This document shows, one piece after another, positions 14,367 to 20,153 of a stretch of 20,153 nucleotides of DNA. Location: contig QMWL02000006.1 of assembly GCA_003661605.2 (NCBI GenBank), positions 1-20,153 on the forward strand, written 5' to 3'. Every line of letters begins with the position of its first letter. Position 1 is the stretch's first letter. The stretch is from an archaeon. Lineage in GTDB: Archaea; Thermoproteota; QMWL01. A model generated the notes under the pieces. It saw only the letters and a program-made list of their open reading frames with translations, did no database searches and was not told where the DNA came from. The position numbers and the translations under genes were made by a program.

Positions 14367-15951
14367 CCAAGATTCTGATGTTTACAAATGCAGGCCCCCT
14401 TACATCGATTCTCCCACCACACGAGGCGATCGCTCGCCTAGCAACATCGCTTATACGCATATTAACATCGCTGAGGCTTTTTACGATACGTATTCGAAGT
14501 TCTGCACATCGTCTCCCCTTAACCGCATCTTCTGCCAGAGCTGCCGCCCACAGCGCTATGCCCTCCATGAAGACATATCCCGTCCTTACACCTTTCTGCC
14601 TAGCTTCGACTACGATCGGTATATGCTCCATTCCCTTATCAGGTATGGCTAATACACTACGATGATAGACATATATCTGGTTAAAGGCTGCAGGACCTAG
14701 AAGACGCTTTCCTTCCTCCTCCTCAAACAGCTCTACACGTAGCCTTACTCCCTCTACTTCGCCATCAAATACTACGATGGTGCAAGGACTTGGATCGTTT
14801 GCATGCTGTCGTGCTGCTTCAAGAATTGTTTTCGCGAGCTCTTTCCCCCATGTGGTTTCAGGCGTTCTTACATATTCAAGCTCTCTTGCAATGTCTTCGT
14901 CGGAAAGCAAAGGTACTTCTATTCTAAACGGGTAAACAAGCTTTCTGATATCGGTAACATTTTGTAAAATCATGGCAATGCGCTCTATTCCTATACCGCA
15001 GTTAAACACAGGATATTCTATTCCATAGCGTGCAAGTGCAACAGGGCTGTACATCCCCAGATTCGCTACTTCAAGTTGTTGGTTCTCGCTTCGCGCTATC
15101 ACCTCGTACTCAGTCCCTTCAGCGTAGTACTTAGAAGTCGGCTCCTTCTTCACAAACTCGACCGATTCAACACCAATACGTTTTAGTACCTCTTCAGTTA
15201 TTCTAATTCCATCATCTAAGCTCACTTCCTCGTCTAAAATCACGAAGCTTGCTGCACGGTGAACCCTCAGATGCGACGTATCTTCTCGCTGCTCCCTACG
15301 GGCTCTGAGATCGACCGAGAACGCCTTGATAGGATGAGGAAGAACGTACTGTGCCTCTGCTAAGAAACCGAACCACGATGATGTAAGATGCGACCGTAGG
15401 ATTAACGAAGTTGGTTGTGGCTGCACCTTCCTGTATCGAGGAAATATCGCTTCGATAGCGCGCGCTGCAAGCTCTGGACTTACCCCCCATGCTGTAGCAA
15501 GCCGCTCCGGTAATTCTTCTGCCATGACTTCTCCTCGCTTAAACGAACGTAGCAAGTTACGCAGCACTTCCAAAGACCGCTCATCGGTAGGTGCTCCGAG
15601 AGCTGAGAGTTCTTCGACCTTTTCCTTTCTTAATCCGATCTCGGGGCGTGGTAGTGTTCCTAAGTAGTAGCATCTATCCAAGATAAGCATAGCCTGAGGA
15701 CCATACTGTTTGTAAACCTCGGTTTCATCAACGATTAGCGGCAAAACGTACTCGCGAAAACCTAGATCGAGTAAGATATGCCGCAGTTTCTCAGCCACCT
15801 CAAAGACGGGGTTTTGCGCTCCTTTTCCCTGAAAGATCCTACCTCCCAACCCTCTCCCCACCGCTAAGGATGAAGTCTCGCGCCATACCTTATCGTACGC
15901 TTCTCCTCGCTCAAGTCGTTCCAAGATCCACTTAATGGGGAGCTTAGGCAA
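14359..15951 (-). CDS. sepS: O-phosphoseryl-tRNA(Cys) synthetase (SepRS)
   Basis: Class II synthetase that charges tRNA-Cys with phosphoserine, the first step of tRNA-dependent cysteine synthesis; SepCysS then makes Cys-tRNA. The 530 residues match the family length. Seen: AQNPVFEVAEKLRHILLDLGF (motif 1 region, 45-65), RSHLTSSWF (187-194, substrate Thr190), RARREQREDTSHLRVHRAAS (motif 2, 216-235), KYYAEGTEYEVIA, and GIGIERIAMIL (motif 3, 319-329). A C-terminal anticodon-binding part follows. TTG start with GAGGG four bases upstream. It overlaps translin by 8 bases. SepCysS is not in the window. An ordinary PheRS alpha subunit is the main alternative, but the length and NPVFE, HLTSSWF and KYY motifs favour SepRS. 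Confidence 0.92.
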   Translation of the reverse strand: MPKLPIKWILERLERGEAYDKVWRETSSLAVGRGLGGRIFQGKGAQNPVFEVAEKLRHILLDLGFREYVLPLIVDETEVYKQYGPQAMLILDRCYYLGTLPRPEIGLRKEKVEELSALGAPTDERSLEVLRNLLRSFKRGEVMAEELPERLATAWGVSPELAARAIEAIFPRYRKVQPQPTSLILRSHLTSSWFGFLAEAQYVLPHPIKAFSVDLRARREQREDTSHLRVHRAASFVILDEEVSLDDGIRITEEVLKRIGVESVEFVKKEPTSKYYAEGTEYEVIARSENQQLEVANLGMYSPVALARYGIEYPVFNCGIGIERIAMILQNVTDIRKLVYPFRIEVPLLSDEDIARELEYVRTPETTWGKELAKTILEAARQHANDPSPCTIVVFDGEVEGVRLRVELFEEEEGKRLLGPAAFNQIYVYHRSVLAIPDKGMEHIPIVVEARQKGVRTGYVFMEGIALWAAALAEDAVKGRRCAELRIRIVKSLSDVNMRISDVARRAIASCGGRIDVRGPAFVNIRILVE

Positions 15952-16531
15952 CGTACCCTCGTTTTACAAGTACGCTCCTAAGGTCTTCCACTAATCGGCG
16001 TGCTACATCGCACTTGTGACGAAGGGTGCTTGCTTCTGGTGCATAGATCGCAGTCAAGCTGAGCAGCGCATCGTACAAGCTTTCCATGATCTGAAGAGCA
16101 GCAAAGGCATCATCTAGTCTGTTATGCAGAGCTGCGTTAAGCGCATATCTGCGTAACTCCCCTACTACATCTCCTAAAGCGCAGAGGTATGGTATAACGG
16201 GAATGCCCAGCGCCTCGTGGCTAGGAAGCTTCTCTCTTCGCATAAACGCTACTACGATGGCCGCCTCAGCATATTCCTGAAGCACTGTACGCACGCTTCG
16301 TTCAAAGTCTGGAAATCGTTCTATCAGACTAAGGATTTGGCGAATGATCCCCTGATTCTCTTGAAGCAGCTTCTCTGCCGCACTTAAGTTCCCTCGATGC
16401 GCCTCGGAAACTGCTTGATAGGACAGCTGGAGGGCGCTGCTCTCTAACACCTTTAACTGCTGTCTAACTTCGAAACGCTCCTGAAGAACACGCCTTCCTG
16501 CCTCTATGCTACGCAGAACTTCCTCTATCAA
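15944..16531 (-). CDS. Archaeal translin-family protein
   Basis: Translin-fold proteins bind single-stranded nucleic acids; with TRAX they form the C3PO RNase in eukaryotes, while archaeal forms assemble as homo-oligomers. The 195 residues are all-helical: SIEAGRRVLQERFEVRQQLKV at the start, AVSEAHRGNLSAAEKLLQEN, VLQEYAEAAIVVAFMRREKLP, IPVIPYLCALGDVVGELRRYALNAAL (typical translin YLxGLxDxxGELRR-like core) and a C-terminal LRHKCDVARRLVEDLRS. Start TTG 16531 overlaps the taw1 stop as TTGA. Placement between taw1 and SepRS suggests a role in tRNA or small-RNA metabolism; that is inference. Confidence 0.88.
   Translation of the reverse strand: MIEEVLRSIEAGRRVLQERFEVRQQLKVLESSALQLSYQAVSEAHRGNLSAAEKLLQENQGIIRQILSLIERFPDFERSVRTVLQEYAEAAIVVAFMRREKLPSHEALGIPVIPYLCALGDVVGELRRYALNAALHNRLDDAFAALQIMESLYDALLSLTAIYAPEASTLRHKCDVARRLVEDLRSVLVKRGYVA
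15956..15960 (-). promoter_or_regulatory. Shine-Dalgarno supporting the TTG start of SepRS
   Basis: GAGGG on the minus strand, four bases before TTG 15951. It lies inside the end of the translin gene and supports a non-ATG start. Confidence 0.55.
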
Positions 16532-17502
16532 AGCCCGGGTATTCGTGGTTTAACAGCCCCACTTACCAGCAATGCCACGCGGCTACTAATGTTCTCATCG
16601 TATAATTGGTACCCTGTTTTCTTTGCAAGCTCTTCAGCGAATTCCATAACATGACGATGTAATGGCATTGCATCGAGGGTGAGCCGTCGTTGCGAATAAC
16701 CGACAAACATGTACGCCTTTATCTCTACGAATGGAGGCTGCCCTCTCTCGATTAGTTTAGCGTACTCATCAGCATACCTATCGTTCCATCCCCGGATTAA
16801 GGTAATGCGGTAAACTACACGATCAAACCGTTCTCTTGCTAAATCGATGGTTCTCAAAATACGCTTCCATGCGTCTTTTAATAGAGGTCTGCAAAGTACA
16901 CGATGTGCCTCCTCTGTAGGTGCTGTAAGGGAGATGTATAGTTGAGTAGGAGGTTCGGGTAATGCTTCCAACCTCTCAGGTAGCGTGCCATTAGTCACCA
17001 AGAAAGTGGTAAAGCCTCTTCGATGAAACTCTCGGATAAGTCCCCCGATATACGGGTATAGCGTTGGCTCGCCTGATAAACTAATGGCCGCCTGATTTGG
17101 ATTCCATGCCTCCCGCCAAAGGGCCTCAGGCACTTTTGGATGCTTTTTGTATCCTGTGAGAATGCGCCGCTGCGCCTTTATCGCCTCCTCGACTACCAGT
17201 TCGGGAGGATCCCACTCGTCAGGTCCCAATTCTGACCATTCTAATCCAATGTCGGGTGGTTGAACTCGCCAACAGTGCAAACAACGTTGAGTGCAAAACA
17301 CTACTGCAGGGCTCATTTGTAGGCACCTGTGCGTTCTTATACCATAGAACTGTTGCTTATAGCAAGGTCGTTGGTTAACAAGCATCTCGTGCAGCCAATG
17401 ACATTTCTTGACAGCAGAGTGCCTACCCACTAATTGGTACTTCTGCTTTCTGAGGATGCCCGCTATCTCAGATGGATACGCAAGTGTTTGCATTACGGTC
17501 AA
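16528..17502 (-). CDS. taw1: 4-demethylwyosine synthase (Taw1/TYW1, radical SAM)
   Basis: Builds the tricyclic wyosine core on G37 of tRNA-Phe from pyruvate and SAM. The 324 residues contain two iron-sulfur sites. The radical SAM motif is CTQRCLHC (C70, C74, C77). The second cluster uses C34, C47 and C60, with the same 13-13-10 spacing I recall for the Pyrococcus abyssi enzyme. Further family segments are LSGEPTLYPYIGGLI (152-172 region), TTFLVTNGTLP and LYISLTAPT. TTG 17502 overlaps the upstream peptidase stop as TTGA; ATG 17493 is an alternative that removes three residues. Confidence 0.95.
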   Translation of the reverse strand: MTVMQTLAYPSEIAGILRKQKYQLVGRHSAVKKCHWLHEMLVNQRPCYKQQFYGIRTHRCLQMSPAVVFCTQRCLHCWRVQPPDIGLEWSELGPDEWDPPELVVEEAIKAQRRILTGYKKHPKVPEALWREAWNPNQAAISLSGEPTLYPYIGGLIREFHRRGFTTFLVTNGTLPERLEALPEPPTQLYISLTAPTEEAHRVLCRPLLKDAWKRILRTIDLARERFDRVVYRITLIRGWNDRYADEYAKLIERGQPPFVEIKAYMFVGYSQRRLTLDAMPLHRHVMEFAEELAKKTGYQLYDENISSRVALLVSGAVKPRIPGL

Positions 17503-18623
17503 GCGAGCAGTTTCTCTAGCGCTAGGTAATAAATTCGTGCACAGGCCACAAGACTTGGTACGTGAACATATTCGTTAGCTGCATGCGCGTTCCCCCCCAT
17601 AGGTCCTAGTGTAACGATCGGAATCCCTGCTCGGACAACAAAGTAGTTCTCATCCGCAACAGACTCTCCAATAATCCGTCGAGGCGCCCGTCCTAGCACT
17701 TGACGTGCGGCATAGACAACCGCTTTCACAACCGGATTACTTGGATCTACACGGTAAGCGTCCATGTATGGTGTAGGGCGATCCTCTACCATAACTCTGA
17801 TCAATACCCGTTTACGAAACTTAGCTATGCGACGACGAAACTCCTCGATTGCTACTGCCCGAGATTCCTCTACACCTAGGTGCCTATCAACGCGTAGCAC
17901 GCAGCGATCTGGTACGGATAAATAGGGTGAGTACGAACTAACGGATAGTACGCAAAGGGAACCTCCTCGCCTAGCAACCTCTCCTGCATACTCCTCCAGA
18001 TCCAAGATGACGCGTGCTGCTTCAGCTATTGCATTCACGCCTTTGGAGGGAGTTGTAGCATGCGCCGAACGACCTTCTACCTCGATTCGAAAAACAACAC
18101 GACCGCGTCTTCCCAGTACCAACTTCATGTCGGTAGGTTCTGCACAGATGCCGCCTCGGATCTCTGTCAAAATTCTCGTTCTAACGATAGCATCGGCTCC
18201 TCGTGAATATCGCTCTTCATCTGTGGTCAAAATCAACCATACACCACCCTGACGCGCGCGAAGTTCTGCGATGTACTTTGCTACCGTAAGCATAGCAGCT
18301 AGCCCTCCTTTCATGTCTAAGGCTCCAAGACCGTAAGCTAGATCTCCATCTATCATCAGATTGTAGGGGTCTGTATCCCAGCCACTTACAGGCTCTACAG
18401 TGTCAAGATGTCCAAGTAGCATAAAACGAGGTCCGTCTCCGAATATGTAATGAGCAACTAGACTATCTCCAGATTCAGGTGTGGGTATACGCTTAACCTC
18501 CCACCCCCAGCTTTGCAACCAACTCTCTACCCTATCCACAAGCTCTGCCTCTTTACCTGACGGGCTTGGTGTTGAAACAAGCTGCTTAAGAAGCTGAAGA
18601 ACCTCCTCTTTGGAAAATTCCAT
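17499..18623 (-). CDS. M20-family metallopeptidase (ArgE/DapE/ACY1-like)
   Basis: Zinc-dependent amidohydrolase; the exact substrate cannot be read from sequence. The 374 residues show the full di-metal site: GHLDT (H72, D74), GALDMKGG (D103), TDEE (E136 catalytic, E137 ligand), CAEPTD (E162) and GGNAHAANE (H347). The inserted dimerisation domain includes GRSAHATTPSKGVNAI (about 184-199). Candidates include deacetylases or succinyl-diaminopimelate, LysW-conjugate or dipeptide hydrolases. ATG 18623 is preceded by AGGTGG, giving a strong start. It lies seven bases after psmB, so a peptide-degradation role downstream of the proteasome is possible but unproven. Confidence 0.92.
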   Translation of the reverse strand: MEFSKEEVLQLLKQLVSTPSPSGKEAELVDRVESWLQSWGWEVKRIPTPESGDSLVAHYIFGDGPRFMLLGHLDTVEPVSGWDTDPYNLMIDGDLAYGLGALDMKGGLAAMLTVAKYIAELRARQGGVWLILTTDEERYSRGADAIVRTRILTEIRGGICAEPTDMKLVLGRRGRVVFRIEVEGRSAHATTPSKGVNAIAEAARVILDLEEYAGEVARRGGSLCVLSVSSYSPYLSVPDRCVLRVDRHLGVEESRAVAIEEFRRRIAKFRKRVLIRVMVEDRPTPYMDAYRVDPSNPVVKAVVYAARQVLGRAPRRIIGESVADENYFVVRAGIPIVTLGPMGGNAHAANEYVHVPSLVACARIYYLALEKLLA

Positions 18624-18626
18624 AGC

Positions 18627-18632
18627 CCACCT
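18627..18632 (-). promoter_or_regulatory. Shine-Dalgarno of the M20 peptidase gene
   Basis: AGGTGG three bases before ATG 18623, overlapping the psmB stop codon. It is one of the strongest ribosome-binding sites seen in the window. Confidence 0.6.
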
Positions 18633-19251
18633 ACGTGGACGTTAACGGTACGCTCTCGGTTCGTATACCCTCTTTCGTAATAATGATGATGTCGATGCCA
18701 TCGCCGCTCATTGCATCTCGGGAAACCGCTCGTTTAATAGCTCTGATTGCTAACTCCTTTGCCTCGTCTATACTCATGTCTGGTCGGTAGTATGATTCAA
18801 CCACTCCAATGGCGATTTCTGTACCTGTGCCAACCGCGGTGTAGTTATCCTCGATTACCGATCCTAGCGGATCGAGAGAATACACCCGTGCCTTTCCCTC
18901 ATCATCGATCCCTCCAATCACTATCTGTGCTATCATAGGGAAAAGGCGTCGTGATTGGAGAAGAAGGGATAATATCCGTGCGACAGAACGCGGATGAATT
19001 CGCCGTACATACATGTACTGATACAGGTTTACATTGTACCTTAACTCCCGAAGTAACAGCTGAACATCTCCTATAAGCCCTGCACAAGCCATTCCTACCC
19101 GATCATTTATCTTAAACACCTTCATTACGTTCCTACTAGCAACGAAGGTTCCATAAGCAAGCCTCTTCTCGGATGCAAGTACAACCCCCTCTTTACACGC
19201 AATACCCACCGCCGTTGCTCCCATTAGCCATCTATACTGAGACACAAGCAT
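18631..19251 (-). CDS. psmB: Proteasome beta subunit, beta1-like, lacking catalytic Thr1
   Basis: Structural subunit of the 20S proteasome beta ring. The 206 residues align throughout with archaeal beta subunits: an 11-residue N-terminal leader ending in MG, then ATAVGIACKEGVVLASEKR. Active subunits have TTTVG after the processed Gly; here position 1 is Ala. Counting from there, Glu17 and Lys33 are kept, as are the Asp166 and Ser169 equivalents (SRDAMSGDGID). This resembles the Sulfolobus beta1 type, which works with an active beta2, so an active partner should be elsewhere in the genome. ATG 19251 is used; ATG 19224 (MGATAVG) is also in frame. Head gene of the second minus-strand operon. Confidence 0.93.
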   Translation of the reverse strand: MLVSQYRWLMGATAVGIACKEGVVLASEKRLAYGTFVASRNVMKVFKINDRVGMACAGLIGDVQLLLRELRYNVNLYQYMYVRRIHPRSVARILSLLLQSRRLFPMIAQIVIGGIDDEGKARVYSLDPLGSVIEDNYTAVGTGTEIAIGVVESYYRPDMSIDEAKELAIRAIKRAVSRDAMSGDGIDIIIITKEGIRTESVPLTST

Positions 19252-19266
19252 CTCTCAACGCTCCCC

Positions 19267-19274
19267 TAATAAAT
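19267..19274 (+). promoter_or_regulatory. TATA element of the NOG1 gene, in the divergent psmB/NOG1 gap
   Basis: TAATAAAT is centred about 25 bases before ATG 19295, as expected for a leaderless archaeal transcript. The 43-base divergent gap has no other AT-rich element, so the reverse reading (ATTTATTA) may also serve psmB. On that strand the predicted start of transcription falls a few bases inside ATG 19251 and would suit ATG 19224 better. Confidence 0.5.
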
Positions 19275-19294
19275 GGTTCAGTGTTCACTATCGA

Positions 19295-20153
19295 ATGAAC
19301 CCGTTTGAAAACGTACCCACACCATCAACCGCTGAAGAGCTGATTGATCTTGCATTTAGGCGTGCAAGACGCGCAGGACGTGGGTCTTTGACTTCTGATC
19401 TTAAACGGATAGAGATAATCAGAAGTATACTGTGCGATCGTCTCCTACGCATTGTTCGCTCATACCCTCGAATAGAGAGAATCCCCGCCTTTTATCGAGA
19501 ATTGTTGGATGTACTCGTTGGTGAAGCAGCTCTTCGAAAGGCGTTGTATCGGGTTAAATGGTGTGCCGATGTTGTCGATAAACTAGCCCACGAGTACCGT
19601 GCAAAGATACGTGGTGCACAGAAGGTAAACCAGCGCCTTCAGTTTCTACGCTCGTTCTATGGAAGAGTGTCGTCGCTCCTAGGAGAAATCGAAGGGGAAC
19701 TAGACCTTCTACGAGAAGCCTCGGTGAAGCTTCGAAAGTTACCCAGCATAAATCCCGAATTGTTCACAATTGTTGTAAGTGGATACACTAACGTTGGTAA
19801 GTCAAGTCTGGTCCGTGTATGTTCCTCTGCAAAACCGCGGGTAGAAAGCTACCCCTTTACCACACAGGAGATTATCGTAGGGCATGGAAAGCATCGTGGG
19901 GTGCCTTTCCAGATCATCGATACACCCGGGCTTCTAGATAGACCACTAAGTGAACGAAACAGGATAGAGCTGCAAGCTATCCTTGCCTTGAAACACCTAC
20001 CTAGCGTAATCGTGTTCCTCATAGACCCCTCTCAGCCCTGCGGATATCCGAATGTAAACCACATAAACCTCTACAGCGAAATCAAACACCACTTTGGAGA
20101 TCGTCCAATTCATCTCGCGGTTTCTCCGAAGGATCTAGACGATGAGGGAAGAA
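19295..20153 (+). CDS. NOG1/Obg-family GTPase (3' end cut by window)
   Basis: NOG1-type GTPases act in large-subunit assembly. I translated 286 codons from ATG 19295 with no stop. The N-terminus MNPFENVPTP-STAEELIDLAFRRA is typical of archaeal NOG1. A helical bundle (about 35-150) precedes the G domain: G1 GYTNVGKSS (163-171), switch region YPFTTQ (186-191), G3 DTPGLLDRPLSERN (209-222) and FLIDPSQPCGYP (241-252). G4 would be expected as NKxD after IHLAV but reads SPKD (277-280). The window ends six residues later, so G5 and the C-terminus are unseen. Confidence 0.93.
   Translation, partial: MNPFENVPTPSTAEELIDLAFRRARRAGRGSLTSDLKRIEIIRSILCDRLLRIVRSYPRIERIPAFYRELLDVLVGEAALRKALYRVKWCADVVDKLAHEYRAKIRGAQKVNQRLQFLRSFYGRVSSLLGEIEGELDLLREASVKLRKLPSINPELFTIVVSGYTNVGKSSLVRVCSSAKPRVESYPFTTQEIIVGHGKHRGVPFQIIDTPGLLDRPLSERNRIELQAILALKHLPSVIVFLIDPSQPCGYPNVNHINLYSEIKHHFGDRPIHLAVSPKDLDDEGR

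Overview
The window is a gene-dense piece of an archaeal chromosome; nearly every base is coding. Archaeal identity is shown by P0/L12 stalk proteins, eL31, eL39, eS19, aIF6, prefoldin alpha, SecE/Spt5, a protein subunit of archaeal RNase P (Rnp4), Nep1, DphB, archaeal-type AlaRS, the archaeal D-aminoacyl-tRNA deacylase, CTP-dependent RibK plus RibL, and Taw1. The order secE-spt5-rpl11-rpl1-rpl10-rpl12-alaS and a proteasome beta subunit of the threonine-less beta1 type point to the TACK/Thermoproteota side. A phosphoseryl-tRNA synthetase (SepRS) is present. That is typical of methanogens and Archaeoglobus and suggests a deep TACK lineage related to methanogens (Korarchaeia-, Methanomethylicia-, Nezhaarchaeia- or Bathyarchaeia-like; not resolvable here). 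All-GC acceptor and T stems in the one tRNA suggest a thermophile.

Layout. Positions 1-10709, minus strand: one long, tightly packed translation/secretion operon. In transcription order it is rnp4, rps19e, a PDCD5-family gene, rpl39e, rpl31e, eif6, pfdA, ftsY, argF, dtdA, secE, spt5, rpl11, rpl1, rpl10, rpl12 and alaS (cut by the window start). Positions 10727-11419, plus strand: nep1, divergent from rnp4 across only about 17 bases. Positions 11454-11531, minus: tRNA-Gly(GCC). Positions 11606-12406, plus: dphB, whose 3' end overlaps the convergent ribL. Positions 12338-19251, minus: a second operon, transcribed psmB (beta1-like), an M20 peptidase, taw1, an archaeal translin, SepRS, an endonuclease V homologue, an HTH-RibK-DUF357 fusion, and ribL. 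Positions 19295-20153, plus: the first 286 codons of a NOG1-family GTPase.

How the genes work together. The first operon makes ribosomal stalk and exit-region proteins, an anti-association factor, co-translational targeting and export parts (FtsY, SecE), the Spt5 elongation factor and AlaRS; argF is a metabolic guest. The second operon mixes tRNA aminoacylation and modification (SepRS, Taw1), nucleic-acid turnover (translin, EndoV) and flavin cofactor synthesis (RibK makes FMN, RibL makes FAD).

No mobile element, CRISPR array or wholly unknown gene was seen. The interest lies in departures inside known families: a beta subunit with alanine in place of catalytic Thr1, an EndoV with Asn in place of a metal-binding Asp, a RibK-DUF357 fusion, a P0 stalk protein with tandem helical repeats but no acidic tail, a NOG1 with an atypical G4 motif, several long gene overlaps (94, 68, 69 and 28 nt), and heavy use of TTG starts with TTGA stop/start junctions. 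No gap exceeds 75 bases, so there is no long non-coding stretch.
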